A DNA stretch of 64,000 nt from Plantactinospora endophytica (GCF_016862915.1 NZ_BONW01000021.1:186001-250000); one strand, 5' to 3'; positions 24,162-33,416 are shown, counted from the stretch's first letter. Program-made: numbers and translations. The notes: generated by a model from the letters alone, not told the origin.

Positions 24162-25231
24162 TGAACGTCTCGAACCCGGTCGCGGTGCTGCTCTGCCTCG
24201 GCGGGATGGTGCTGGTCGGCAGCTCCGTCTCGATCAGCCAACTCGTCCTCGACTATCCGCACCTCACCGGGCAGGCGGCCCGGTACGCGCTGGCCGCCGC
24301 CGTACTCTTCGCGCTGGTCCGGCGCTTCCCCGGACTGCTGGCCGGCGGCACGCCCCCACCCGGCCGACCGAACCGGCGCGAGTTGGTGATGCTGACCGCA
24401 CTCGCGCTCACCGGGATGGCCGGGTTCAACGCCTGCATCCTGGTCGCGCTGCCGCACGCCGACGCGGCCGTGGTCGGGACCTTCATCGGCGCCGCGCCGC
24501 TCGGACTCGCCCTGCTCGGTCCGCTCACCGGTGGACGCCGTCCGGCGGTCCGGCTGGTCGCGGCGGCCGGAATCGTCGTCGCCGGAACCGCGCTGGTGCA
24601 GGGCAGCGGCCGGGCCGACGCGATCGGGATCGTCGCCTCGCTCGGGGCGTTCGGCGGCGAGATCGCCTTCTCGCTGCTGGCCGCCGCCGTACTCCCCCGG
24701 CTCGGGCCGGTACGCGTCGCGGCGTGGAGTTGCGCGCTGGCCGTACCGCTGCTGCTGGTGGCGGCGATCCCGGCCGGTGAACTGGGCCGACTGCGGCTGC
24801 CCACCGGCACCGAGACCGCCGCGTTCGGCTATCTGGCGGCGATGATGACCGTGGTCGCCTTCCTCGCCTGGTTCACCGGACTGCGCAAACTCGGCGTGGA
24901 GCGGGCCGGCGTACTCGTCGGGGTGATGCCGATCGCCACCCTGCTCACGGCGGCGGTCCAGGCCGGCCGGCTGCCGGACCCCGGGCAGACCGCCGGAGTA
25001 CTGGTGGCGGCGGTCGGCATCGCGGTCGGCCTCGGCGCCGGCCGTCGTCGGGACCGCGCCCCGGCCGGGGACGCCCCCGCTGCCCGGACCGGACAGCGGG
25101 AGCCACCGGGCCGGATCGGCGGCGGTGCCGGTGGCGGCGGTGGCGGTGGCGGCGGTGACGGTGACGGCGGTGGCGACGGTCCCCGCCCCGGTGCCGGCAT
25201 TGTGCCGCGCAGGGCTGGTCACCGACCGTAG
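24161..25231 (+). CDS. EamA/DMT-family membrane transporter with a Gly-rich tail
   Basis: A 356-residue protein with ten predicted membrane segments in two EamA repeats (residues about 6-140 and 150-290), with typical ends of the first repeat (GTFIGAAPLGLALLGPL) and second repeat (GVLVGVMPIATLLTAAV). DMT proteins export small metabolites such as amino acids; the substrate is unknown. After residue 295 comes a basic, Gly-rich cytoplasmic tail encoded by GGC/GGT triplet repeats (about 25118-25180), probably of variable length. GTG start, leaderless. Confidence 0.88.
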   Translation: MNVSNPVAVLLCLGGMVLVGSSVSISQLVLDYPHLTGQAARYALAAAVLFALVRRFPGLLAGGTPPPGRPNRRELVMLTALALTGMAGFNACILVALPHADAAVVGTFIGAAPLGLALLGPLTGGRRPAVRLVAAAGIVVAGTALVQGSGRADAIGIVASLGAFGGEIAFSLLAAAVLPRLGPVRVAAWSCALAVPLLLVAAIPAGELGRLRLPTGTETAAFGYLAAMMTVVAFLAWFTGLRKLGVERAGVLVGVMPIATLLTAAVQAGRLPDPGQTAGVLVAAVGIAVGLGAGRRRDRAPAGDAPAARTGQREPPGRIGGGAGGGGGGGGGDGDGGGDGPRPGAGIVPRRAGHRP

Positions 25232-25234
25232 CGT
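25229..25234 (+). promoter_or_regulatory. Leaderless -10 element TAGCGT of the GH3 gene
   Basis: TAGCGT lies 7 bases before GTG 25242. Its first three bases are also the stop codon of the EamA gene. The spacing supports GTG 25242 over GTG 25233. Confidence 0.45.
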
Positions 25235-25241
25235 GGATCGG

Positions 25242-26417
25242 GTGACGGACGCGTACCTCACCCGCCGACTGCTGCTCGCCGGCCTCGGCTCGGCCGCGGT
25301 CGCGGCGGGTACCACCGGCTGCGGTTCGAGCCGGACCCCGGCCCGGCTCGCGGCCACCCCGTCCCGGCCGGCCGGACCGGCCCGGCGCGACGAGGCCGCG
25401 CTGCGCCGCAGGATCGCCAGCCTGCTGGTGGTCGGGTTCCGGGGTCAGCAGGCCGCCGAGGCGGACTGGGTCGTTCAGGCGATCCGGGACGGGCTCGGCG
25501 GCGTCATCCTCTTCGACCGCGACCTGAAGACCGACGCCGTACGCAACATCAGCTCGCCGGGCCAGGTCACCGCACTGGTGAAGGCGCTGAAGCAGGCGTC
25601 GCCCGGCCGGCTGCTCGTCTCGATCGACCAGGAGGGTGGCCGGGTCGCCCGACTCAACCCCGAGAACGGGTTCCCGGCCACGAAGTCCGAGGCCGAGATC
25701 GGCCGGGCGGACTCAGTCCCGACCACCCGCGCCTGGGCGGAGGGCCTGGTGCACAGCCTCACCTCGATCGGCGTCAACCTCAACTACGCACCGGTCGTCG
25801 ACCTCGACGTACGACCGGACAGTCCCGCCGTCGGCAAGCTCGAACGCAGCTTCTCCGCCAACCCGGACGTGGTGGTCCGGAACGCGGCCGAGGAGGTCCG
25901 GGTGCACCGGGTCGCCGGGGTCCGCACCTCGCTCAAGCACTTCCCCGGGCTCGGCAGCGCCACCGGCAACACCGACTTCACCGCCGTCGACGTCACCGAC
26001 ACCTGGCGGGAAACCGAACTCGAACCGTTCCAGAAGCTGATCGCCAAGGGCACGGCCGATTCGATACTGGTCGGCCACGTACTCAACCGGAAGCTCGACC
26101 CGGACCGGCCGGCCTCGCTCTCCCGGGCGGTCGTCACCGACCTGCTGCGCGGTCGGCTCGGCTGGCGGGGCCCGGTGGTCAGCGACGACATGCAGGCGGT
26201 GGCGGTCACCAGCCGGTTCGGCCGGGACGAGGCGGTGGCGCTGGCCCTGGAGGCCGGCGTCGACCTGCTGGTCTTCGGCAACCAGCAGGAGTACGACCAG
26301 AACGTCGTCAGCCGGACCGTCGACAGCGTCGTCCGGCTGGTCCGCTCCGGTCGGCTCACCGAACAGCGGATCGACCAGTCGGTCGCCCGCGTCGACAGCC
26401 TCCGGCCGAAGCGCTGA
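25242..26417 (+). CDS. GH3 beta-N-acetylhexosaminidase-like lipoprotein (LpqI-like)
   Basis: A 391-residue exported glycoside hydrolase. The N terminus LTRRLLLAGLGSAAVAAGTTGC combines a twin-arginine-like signal with a lipobox (AGTTGC). The GH3 fold is shown by LLVSIDQEGGRVARL, LNYAPVVDLDV, LKHFPGLG and the nucleophile aspartate in VVSDDMQAVAV. NagZ/LpqI enzymes remove N-acetylglucosamine from cell-wall fragments during peptidoglycan recycling. The usual acid/base loop after KHFPG ends in DSH; here it reads GLGSATGNTDF, so catalytic detail may differ. The leaderless -10 box supports this GTG. Confidence 0.88.
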   Translation: MTDAYLTRRLLLAGLGSAAVAAGTTGCGSSRTPARLAATPSRPAGPARRDEAALRRRIASLLVVGFRGQQAAEADWVVQAIRDGLGGVILFDRDLKTDAVRNISSPGQVTALVKALKQASPGRLLVSIDQEGGRVARLNPENGFPATKSEAEIGRADSVPTTRAWAEGLVHSLTSIGVNLNYAPVVDLDVRPDSPAVGKLERSFSANPDVVVRNAAEEVRVHRVAGVRTSLKHFPGLGSATGNTDFTAVDVTDTWRETELEPFQKLIAKGTADSILVGHVLNRKLDPDRPASLSRAVVTDLLRGRLGWRGPVVSDDMQAVAVTSRFGRDEAVALALEAGVDLLVFGNQQEYDQNVVSRTVDSVVRLVRSGRLTEQRIDQSVARVDSLRPKR

Positions 26418-26670
26418 CCCAGCCGGCGTCGAGCTGGTCGCGCAGCCGGCACAGTGGCGGCCAGGCGTTGGCCAGCAACTGCCGGAAGTGCGCCGGAAAC
26501 CACTCGCGGAGCGGCCGGCGATGCGGCTGTTCCGGGCCGACCGGATCGACGCCATGGTCGAACTCGACGAGCCGGCCCGGCAGCGCCCCGGTCTCGTACG
26601 ACGAACCGCGCGGTCGGCGAGGTCATCGACCCGCGTCGGGGTGGAAGAGCGCCGGAGCCGTACGTCGTCC
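26418..26670. other. Intergenic stretch with a possible decayed coding remnant
   Basis: No intact gene. On the minus strand two short frames with coding-like codon bias abut (TSPTARFVVRD, then, in another frame, GRLVEFDHGVDPVG...HRRPLREWFPAHF...LRDQLDAGW), as if one small gene had suffered a frameshift. I recognise no family, and the second frame runs into the antisense of the GH3 gene. Confidence 0.3.
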
Positions 26671-27675
26671 TCAGGACGGCGGCGTGGAATCCCGCTCGGC
26701 GGCGCGGACCGTGGCCGCGTAGTCCAGCGTCGCCCGCCGGAGCGCTGCCTCGGCGTCCAGCCCCGCCACCCGGGCCCGGGCCACCGTCGCCAGCAGGCCG
26801 GCACCCAGCCGGGTCGACTCGTCCGACCCGGCCGGCGGCTCCGGCGGCGGCAGGTCGAGCCCGGACCGGGCGACCCGCTGGAGCACCTTCGCCGCCAGCG
26901 CCAGCGCCGGCTGGGAGAGCGCGACCCCGTCGAGTACCGAGACCCGGGGCTTCTCCTCCCGCTTGATCCGCTCCCAGTTCTCGATGATCTCGTCGATGCC
27001 GCCGACCTCGGTGTCCGCGAAGACGTGCGGGTTACGCCGGACCATCTTCGCCACCAGCCCACCGGCCACGTCGTCGACCGACCAGCGCTCGTCCTCCGGC
27101 AGGTTCTCGGCCAGCCGGGCGTGCAGCACCACCTGCAACAGCACGTCCCCCAGCTCCTCGCGGAGCGCGCCGAGATCGTCCGCCACGATCGCGTCGTACG
27201 CCTCGTAACACTCTTCGAGCAGGTACTGCGCCAGTGAGGCGTGAGTCTGGGCCCGCTTCCACGGGTCGCCGCCGGGCGAGGCGAGCCGGTCCATCACCGC
27301 GACCGCGTCGAGCAGCCGGGCGCCGGGCGGATCCCAGGAGCCGTACATCAGCTCCAGCTCGGCCAGCCCTGGTTGCCGGGCCAGCCGCAGCCCCAACTCC
27401 CGGGCCAGGTCCTCGTCACCGGCCGGGCCGGCGAGCCAGATCGCCGTACCGTGAGCGGCGACCGTGGCCAGCAGGTCGGCGGTCGGAGTGGCGGTGACGC
27501 TCACCTCGGCGCCGGCCGCGCGTACCGCCGTGGCCAGCTCGCTCTCCGCGCCGGCCAGCACCGGATGGTTCCGTACGGCGTCCCAGGCCGGCGCGGTCAG
27601 CAGCCCGGCCGGCAGCCGGGGCGAGGTGACCAGCAGCACGATCCGGCCGGCCGGGCCGGGCAGGGTCTCGTTCAT
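26671..27675 (-). CDS. mazG: MazG nucleoside triphosphate pyrophosphohydrolase
   Basis: A 334-residue protein. Residues about 140-245 form the MazG domain, with the metal-binding EECYE (154-158) and EELGD (173-177) motifs and the following VVLHARLAE helix. It hydrolyses NTPs or aberrant dNTPs to NMP and pyrophosphate and contributes to pool sanitation and stress responses in mycobacteria. The N-terminal 130 residues resemble the tetrapyrrole-methylase-like half found in actinobacterial MazG, here without clear catalytic motifs. The gene is downstream of the SurA-like lipoprotein and mfd, a conserved order. Confidence 0.92.
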   Translation of the reverse strand: MNETLPGPAGRIVLLVTSPRLPAGLLTAPAWDAVRNHPVLAGAESELATAVRAAGAEVSVTATPTADLLATVAAHGTAIWLAGPAGDEDLARELGLRLARQPGLAELELMYGSWDPPGARLLDAVAVMDRLASPGGDPWKRAQTHASLAQYLLEECYEAYDAIVADDLGALREELGDVLLQVVLHARLAENLPEDERWSVDDVAGGLVAKMVRRNPHVFADTEVGGIDEIIENWERIKREEKPRVSVLDGVALSQPALALAAKVLQRVARSGLDLPPPEPPAGSDESTRLGAGLLATVARARVAGLDAEAALRRATLDYAATVRAAERDSTPPS

Positions 27676-27732
27676 CGGCCGGCGGGACTGGTCGACGGCA
27701 AGGTCAACACGGACTGATCACAGGTGCGCCGG

Positions 27733-28452
27733 TCAGCGGGCGTCGACCACGGTGTCCGAGCCGCTCGGACCGATCGGGATGACCAGCGCCGGGCTGCTGT
27801 CCGAGAAGGTCAGCACCGGGTATTCCAACGGACGGTAACGCGGGTTGACCGTGACGTCGGCCTGGTCCAGCGCCTCGACCAGGGTGTTCCGCATGGCCAG
27901 CGCCCGGCGCAGGACGTCCCCGTCGAGCTGCTGGCCGGCCTCGCCGTCCTTGGCGTCCGGCGGGATCACCCCGGCGACCCGGCCCCGGGCCACCACGTCC
28001 ATCAGCTCCTCCTGGGTCGGCGCCACCGGCTGGGTCACCGGAATGCCGGCCCGGCAGGCGTCCAGCTCGGAGAAGAGCCGCACGTAGCGGGAGTCCGCCG
28101 GCAGCCCGGTCGCCTGGGCGACCTGCTCGACCGGGGCCTGCTCCGACGGCTTGAAGCCCTTGTCGGCGGCGAGCTTGAGGCAGACCTCCCGCATCACCAG
28201 GGTGCCGACCACCTGGACCCGGGTCGGCGCCTTCAGCTCGGGTGCGTCCGGCGCGGGCGTCGCGCCCGGCTCGTGACCACCCGGCGGCACCTTGCTCCGG
28301 ACGTCGTCCAGCACCGAGGTCACCTCGTCCTCGGTGATCTTCTTGTCACCCAGGTAGACGGCGACGCTGGAGTCGGACCGGCAGGCGGAGAGGGCGGTGG
28401 TGCCGAGGACGGCAATGACCGCGATCGACGCCAGACGACGGGCACGCTGCAT
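27733..28452 (-). CDS. SurA N-terminal-like lipoprotein between mfd and mazG
   Basis: A 239-residue exported protein with signal peptide and lipobox LSAC (Cys24). The mature N terminus (SVAVYLGDKKITEDEV...VLDDV) matches the SurA/PrsA-type N-terminal chaperone region that begins peptidyl-prolyl-isomerase lipoproteins, but no PPIase domain follows. It may help fold or sort exported proteins. ATG 28452 gives a normal signal peptide; a 16-codon longer frame overlaps the mfd 3' end and is unlikely. It begins 13 bases after the mfd stop. Confidence 0.85.
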   Translation of the reverse strand: MQRARRLASIAVIAVLGTTALSACRSDSSVAVYLGDKKITEDEVTSVLDDVRSKVPPGGHEPGATPAPDAPELKAPTRVQVVGTLVMREVCLKLAADKGFKPSEQAPVEQVAQATGLPADSRYVRLFSELDACRAGIPVTQPVAPTQEELMDVVARGRVAGVIPPDAKDGEAGQQLDGDVLRRALAMRNTLVEALDQADVTVNPRYRPLEYPVLTFSDSSPALVIPIGPSGSDTVVDAR

Positions 28453-28465
28453 GCTCGACACTCTC

Positions 28466-31400
28466 TCACGCACCGCTTCCGGCCGCCGGCACGGGGTCAC
28501 CCAGTACGTCGCGGAGGAGCTGGGCGCACCACTCCAACAGCGCCTGGTCGCGCAGCGGCTCGCCGCCGATCCGCCGGGTCGTCGGGCGGGGCACGCTCAC
28601 CTGGTCTGTGGCCGACTTGTAGACCGCGTCCGGGTGGTAGCGCTTGAGCCGGAGTTGCTTCGAGTCCGGCAGCGGCAGCGGCCCGAACCGGACATGTTTG
28701 CCCTGGGCGGAGACGTCGCTCAGCCCGTACGACCGGGCCAGCAGCCGGAACCGGGCCACCGCCACCAGGTTGCCGACCTGCTCCGGCGGCTCGCCGTACC
28801 GGTCGGTCATCTCGGCGACCACCTCGGCCAGCCGGGCGGCGTCCCGGGCCTCGGCGAGCTTGCGGTACATCTCCAGGCGCAGCCGCTCCACCCCGATGTA
28901 GTCGTGCGGCAGGTGCGCGTCGACCGGCAGGTCGATCTTGATGTCGACCTCCTCCTCCGGCCGCTCGCCCTTGAACGCCTGCACCGCCTCGCCGACCATC
29001 CGGACGTACAGGTCGAACCCGACCCCCTCGATGTGCCCGGACTGCTCGCCGCCGAGCAGGTTGCCGGCGCCCCGGATCTCCAGGTCCTTCATCGCCACGT
29101 ACATGCCCGCGCCCAGCTCGGTGTGCTGGGCGATGGTGGCCAGCCGCTCGTGCGCGTGCTCGGTCAACGGCTTCTCCGGCGGATAGAGGAAGTAGGCGTA
29201 CGCCCGCTCCCGGCCCCGGCCGACCCGGCCCCGGATCTGGTGCAACTGGGCCAGGCCGAGCAGGTCGGCGCGCTCCACGATCAGCGTGTTGGCGTTCGGG
29301 ATGTCGATGCCGGACTCGACGATCGTGGTGCAGACCAGGACGTCGTACTCCTTCTCCCAGAAGCCGACCATGACCTTCTCCAGGGCGTCCTCGCCCATCT
29401 GGCCGTGCGCCACCGCGACCCGGGCCTCCGGGACGAGTTCGCGGATCCGCCGGGCCGCCTTGTCGATCGACTCGACCCGGTTGTGCAGGTAGAAGACCTG
29501 GCCGTCGCGGAGCAGCTCACGGTGGATCGCGGCGGCGACCTGCTTGTCGTCGTACGCCCCGACGAAGGTCAACACCGGGTGCCGCTCCTCCGGCGGGGTG
29601 GCGATGGTGGACATCTCCCGGATGCCGGTGATCGCCATCTCCAGGGTGCGCGGGATCGGGGTCGCCGACATGGTCAACACGTCCACGGCGGTACGCAGCG
29701 TCTTCAGGTGCTCCTTGTGCTCCACCCCGAAGCGCTGCTCCTCGTCCACCACCACCATGCCGAGCTGCTTGAACCGGGTCGCCGCCTGGAGCAGCCGGTG
29801 GGTCCCGATCACGATGTCCGCGCTGCCGTCGGCGGCGGCCTCCAGGGTCCGCTCCGCCTCCTTCGGCGTCTGGAACCGGGAGAGCTGCCGGATCTGGATC
29901 GGGAACTGCCCCATCCGCTCGGCGAAGGTGTTGTAGTGCTGCTGCGCCAGCAGGGTCGTCGGCACCAGCACCGCCACCTGCTTGCCGTCCTGCACCGCCT
30001 TGAACGCGGCCCGGACCGCGATCTCGGTCTTGCCGTACCCGACGTCGCCGCAGATCAGCCGGTCCATCGGGATCGACTGCTCCATGTCCCGCTTGACCTC
30101 CTCGATCGCCGCGAGCTGGTCCGGCGTCTCGGTGTACGGGAAGGCGTCCTCCAGCTCCCGCTGCCACGGGGTGTCCGGGGCGAACGCGTGCCCCTTGGAC
30201 GCCTTCCGGGCGGCGTAGAGCTGGACGAGCTGGGCGGCGATCTCCTTGACCGCCTTGCGGGCCCGCGCCTTCGCCTTCTGCCACTCGGCGCCGCCCATCT
30301 TGTGCAGCGTGGGCGCCTCGCCTCCCACGTAACGGGAGAGCTGGTCGAGCTGGTCGGTGGGGACGAAGAGCCGGTCACCGGGCTGGCCGCGCTTGCTGGC
30401 CGCGTACTCGATGACCAGGTATTCCCGGTCGGCGCCGTTGACGGTGCGCTGCACCAGCTCGACGTACCGGCCGATGCCGTGCTGCTCGTGCACGACGTAG
30501 TCGCCGGCCCGCAGCTCCAGCGGGTCGATGGTGTTGCGCCGCCGGCTCGGCATCCTGCGCATGTCCCGGGTCGACGAGCCCCGGCCGCCGGTGATGTCGT
30601 TGCCGGTGACGACCGCGATCCGGGAGGCGGTGTCCAGGAAGCCGTGGTTGAGCGAGCCGCAGGTGACGACCAGCTCGCCGACGCCGGGCGGTGCCGGCAC
30701 GTCCTCGGTCAGCGCGGCGCCGAGCCCGGCGTCCCGGAGCACCTCGACGGCGCGCTGCGCCGGCCCGTGCCCCTCGAAGACCAGCGCCACGCCCCAGCCG
30801 TCGCCGACCCAGCGCTTCAGGTCGTCGACCACCCGGGCCGTCTCGCCGTGGTAGAGCGGCACCGGCTGGGCGGCCAGCGCCACCGACTCGCCGGTGTCCG
30901 GCACGACGGTCACCTCGGGCTCCGGCTCCACCGCCCACGGCTCGACGGTCACGCCCGGCCCAGGGGCGGCCTCCACCAGGCCGAACGGCGATGCCGACCA
31001 CCAGGGCTGGTCGAGGGTCGCGGCGGTGCCGCGTACCTCGGCCAGGGTCTTGAAGGCGGCGGCGCCGAGATCGACCGGAGCCTGGCCGCCGTTGGCGGCT
31101 GCCGCCCAGCTCGCCTCCAGGAACTCGGCCGAGGTACGCACCAGGTCGTGCGCCCGGGTCCGGATCCGCTCCGGGTCGCAGAGCAGCACGTGGCTGCCGG
31201 CCGGCATGCAGTGCAGCAGAAGTTCGAGCGAGTCCGCGCCGATCAGCGCCGGAGCCAGCGACTCCATCCCCTCGACCGGGATCCCCTCGGCCAGCTTGTC
31301 CAGGATCTCGGCCAGCTCCGGGTGCTGCTCGGCCAGCTCGGCGGCGCGGCGCCGGACCGGGCCGGTGAGCAGCAGTTCCCGGCACGGTGGTGCCCAGAGC

Positions 31401-32101
31401 GCCGGTACCGCCTCGATGGTCCGTTGGTCGGCGACGGCGAAGGTGCGGATCTCCTCAACCTCGTCGCCCCAGAACTCGACCCGGGACGGGTGCTCGTCGG
31501 TGGGCGGGAAGACGTCCAGGATGCCGCCCCGGACGGCGTACTCCCCGCGCTTGGTGACCAGGTCGACCCGGGCGTACGCCAGGTCGGTGAGGCGGCGGGC
31601 GGTCTCCTCCAGCTCCGCCTCGGCGCCGACGGCCAGCCGTACCGGCTCCAGGTCGCCGAGCCCCTTGAGCTGCGGCTGCAACACCGAGCGGACCGGGGCG
31701 ACGACCACCCGTACCGGACCGGCGTGCTCGTCGAGGTCGGGGTGGGCCAGCCGGCGGAGTACGCCGAGTCGCCGGCCGACGGTGTCGGACCGGGGCGAGA
31801 GCCGCTCGTGCGGCAGGGTCTCCCAGGCCGGGTAGACCACCACCTGCTCCGGCGACAGCAGGCTGCCCAGCGCGGCGGCCAGGTCGTCGGCCTCCCGGGT
31901 GGTGGCGGTGACGGCGAGCACGGGGCGCCCGGCGCCGCCCGCCTCGTCGCCGGCCGCCACGGCGGCGACCAGGAACGGTCGCAGCGCGGGCGGGGCGGTG
32001 AGATCGAGGCCGTCTGCGTCCGCCCCGCCGGTGCGAGCCAACGAGCGGGCCCGGGCCAGTGCGGGGTCGCGGAGCGCGGCAGTGAGCAGACCGGTGAGCA
32101 C
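28466..32101 (-). CDS. mfd: Transcription-repair coupling factor Mfd
   Basis: A 1211-residue DNA translocase that removes RNA polymerase stalled at lesions and recruits UvrA. Domain order is normal: UvrB-like N-terminal modules, the CarD-like RNA-polymerase-interaction domain (ELRAGDYVVHEQHGIGRYVEL-type sequence near residue 537), the RecG-like helicase with Walker A GDVGYGKTE (about 682-690) and DEEQ (about 786), then the TRCF C-terminal domain (about 1040-1150). GTG 32101 gives the family N terminus LTGLLTAALRDP; GTG 32110, three codons earlier, is the alternative, with AAGG nearby. Confidence 0.96.
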   Translation of the reverse strand: MLTGLLTAALRDPALARARSLARTGGADADGLDLTAPPALRPFLVAAVAAGDEAGGAGRPVLAVTATTREADDLAAALGSLLSPEQVVVYPAWETLPHERLSPRSDTVGRRLGVLRRLAHPDLDEHAGPVRVVVAPVRSVLQPQLKGLGDLEPVRLAVGAEAELEETARRLTDLAYARVDLVTKRGEYAVRGGILDVFPPTDEHPSRVEFWGDEVEEIRTFAVADQRTIEAVPALWAPPCRELLLTGPVRRRAAELAEQHPELAEILDKLAEGIPVEGMESLAPALIGADSLELLLHCMPAGSHVLLCDPERIRTRAHDLVRTSAEFLEASWAAAANGGQAPVDLGAAAFKTLAEVRGTAATLDQPWWSASPFGLVEAAPGPGVTVEPWAVEPEPEVTVVPDTGESVALAAQPVPLYHGETARVVDDLKRWVGDGWGVALVFEGHGPAQRAVEVLRDAGLGAALTEDVPAPPGVGELVVTCGSLNHGFLDTASRIAVVTGNDITGGRGSSTRDMRRMPSRRRNTIDPLELRAGDYVVHEQHGIGRYVELVQRTVNGADREYLVIEYAASKRGQPGDRLFVPTDQLDQLSRYVGGEAPTLHKMGGAEWQKAKARARKAVKEIAAQLVQLYAARKASKGHAFAPDTPWQRELEDAFPYTETPDQLAAIEEVKRDMEQSIPMDRLICGDVGYGKTEIAVRAAFKAVQDGKQVAVLVPTTLLAQQHYNTFAERMGQFPIQIRQLSRFQTPKEAERTLEAAADGSADIVIGTHRLLQAATRFKQLGMVVVDEEQRFGVEHKEHLKTLRTAVDVLTMSATPIPRTLEMAITGIREMSTIATPPEERHPVLTFVGAYDDKQVAAAIHRELLRDGQVFYLHNRVESIDKAARRIRELVPEARVAVAHGQMGEDALEKVMVGFWEKEYDVLVCTTIVESGIDIPNANTLIVERADLLGLAQLHQIRGRVGRGRERAYAYFLYPPEKPLTEHAHERLATIAQHTELGAGMYVAMKDLEIRGAGNLLGGEQSGHIEGVGFDLYVRMVGEAVQAFKGERPEEEVDIKIDLPVDAHLPHDYIGVERLRLEMYRKLAEARDAARLAEVVAEMTDRYGEPPEQVGNLVAVARFRLLARSYGLSDVSAQGKHVRFGPLPLPDSKQLRLKRYHPDAVYKSATDQVSVPRPTTRRIGGEPLRDQALLEWCAQLLRDVLGDPVPAAGSGA

Positions 32102-32185
32102 GCAGATCACAACCTTGCGGAATGCAGCAGATGGGCACACGGAAATCGCCCCGCGCCCGACTCGGGTGGGGGGTTCGGGAGGTGG

Positions 32186-32246
32186 GGAAAGGCCCCTTCT
32201 TGCCGCCGCTGCCGCGTACCGCCGCTGGTGGTGGAAGGGCCCCTTC
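32186..32246. repeat. Two copies of GGAARGGCCCCTTC in the mfd/AraC intergenic region
   Basis: GGAAAGGCCCCTTC (32186-32199) and GGAAGGGCCCCTTC (32233-32246) differ at one base. Each is nearly self-complementary (AAGG/CCTT arms), and they are spaced 47 bases apart. They look like members of a dispersed intergenic hairpin family. The rest of 32102-32516 is non-coding. Confidence 0.6.
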
Positions 32247-32437
32247 GCAACACCGGAGCCAAGCCTATCTCCTGGGCCCGACAACCCCGGGCCCGACGGC
32301 CGGCGTAGCGGGGTTCCGGTTCACCGCCGTACCGCCACCGGTCGAGGGATGGGCGGCTTTCCGGTCCGCGCCTTCCCCGGTTGGACGCCTGACCTGCCCC
32401 GTCGACACCAACCCGCTGCGTCAGCTCGCCGAGCATC

Positions 32438-32456
32438 CCGGAAGTGCCGTTTCCGG
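32438..32456 (+). promoter_or_regulatory. Dyad CCGGAA-N7-TTCCGG upstream of the AraC-family gene
   Basis: A perfect 6-bp inverted repeat about 60 bases upstream of ATG 32517. It is a candidate regulator site; AraC proteins more often bind direct repeats, so the link is weak. Confidence 0.3.
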
Positions 32457-32516
32457 CAGCCGCCGGGCGACAACCGGCCGGCGAGGCTCGGGCGTTTCCG
32501 CTCGGGAGGAGACGCC

Positions 32517-33416
32517 ATGTCCGGTTTCAGGGACGTGCGGGCCGCCGACGGCCGGGTGCAGGCCCGGATGCGCTGGTTGGGCTGCCCGGACGGAATGGGC
32601 TTCTACGAGGTCCGGTGCCTCAACACCGAGCCCCGCTGGGCGGTCGCCCGGCCGTGCGACAGCTTCACCCTGCACCTCGCCCGCTCCGGCGGCTACCTGC
32701 GCCGGCTCAACGGGCGGGAACGCTTCGTCGATCCGACCTCGGCGCTCTTCCTGAAGCCCTCCGACGATCTCACCATCTCGCACCCGCTGGGCTGCGGCGA
32801 CAGCTACTCAGCGATCGAGATCGACACCGAGGTACTGGCCGAACGGCCGGACGGCGAACGGTGGCTGACCAGCGCCGGCTGGGAGGGACGGCTCCCCGTC
32901 GAGGTCGACCTCCGGCACCGCGCCCTGGTCGCGGATTCCCTGCGCGGCGTGGACGGCTTCGAGCTGACCGAGCGGGTGCACGGGCTGCTCGGCAGCCTGC
33001 TCGCCGACGGTCCGACCCGGCCCGGGGACGACCTGGGCCGGGCGGTGGGGCGGCGTCCGGCCACCCTCGCCGCCCACGGCCGGCTGACCGACCGGGTACG
33101 CGAGGTGATCAGCGGCGGCGGCTACACCCTGGGCCTCACCGAGCTGGCCCGGGAGGTCAACTGCTCGCCCCACCACCTGAGCCGGGTGTTCCACCGGACC
33201 ACCGGGCAGAGCCTGACCGCGTACCGCAACCAGGTCCGGACCCGGGCGGTGCTGACCGCGTTGGCCGGCGGGGAGGTGGAGAGCCTGCGCCGCCTGGCGG
33301 CCGAACACGGCTTCGCCGACCAGTCCCACCTGACCCGCACCCTCCGGCAACAACTCGGCCACTCTCCGACACAGCTCCGGCGGATCCTCGCCACCACCGA
33401 GGTCGGCGGCAAGTGA
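32517..33416 (+). CDS. AraC-family transcriptional regulator
   Basis: A 299-residue regulator. Residues about 10-120 form a cupin-like sensor region (FYEVRCLNTEPRWAVARPCDSF, FLKPSDDLTISHPLG). The C-terminal 100 residues hold the double helix-turn-helix: LTELAREVNCSPHHLSRVFHRTTGQSL, then EHGFADQSHLTRTLRQQLGHSPTQLRR. GGGAGGA precedes the ATG at ideal spacing. It lies upstream of the secreted hydrolase gene on the same strand (67 bases apart) and may control it; inducer and targets are unknown. Confidence 0.92.
   Translation: MSGFRDVRAADGRVQARMRWLGCPDGMGFYEVRCLNTEPRWAVARPCDSFTLHLARSGGYLRRLNGRERFVDPTSALFLKPSDDLTISHPLGCGDSYSAIEIDTEVLAERPDGERWLTSAGWEGRLPVEVDLRHRALVADSLRGVDGFELTERVHGLLGSLLADGPTRPGDDLGRAVGRRPATLAAHGRLTDRVREVISGGGYTLGLTELAREVNCSPHHLSRVFHRTTGQSLTAYRNQVRTRAVLTALAGGEVESLRRLAAEHGFADQSHLTRTLRQQLGHSPTQLRRILATTEVGGK

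Noticed and set aside
28397-32308. A continuous open frame of about 1300 codons antisense to mfd
   Set aside because: It is the reverse shadow of a very long, strongly conserved gene in high-GC DNA. Its product is His/Arg/Gly/Pro-rich without domains and has no start signals.
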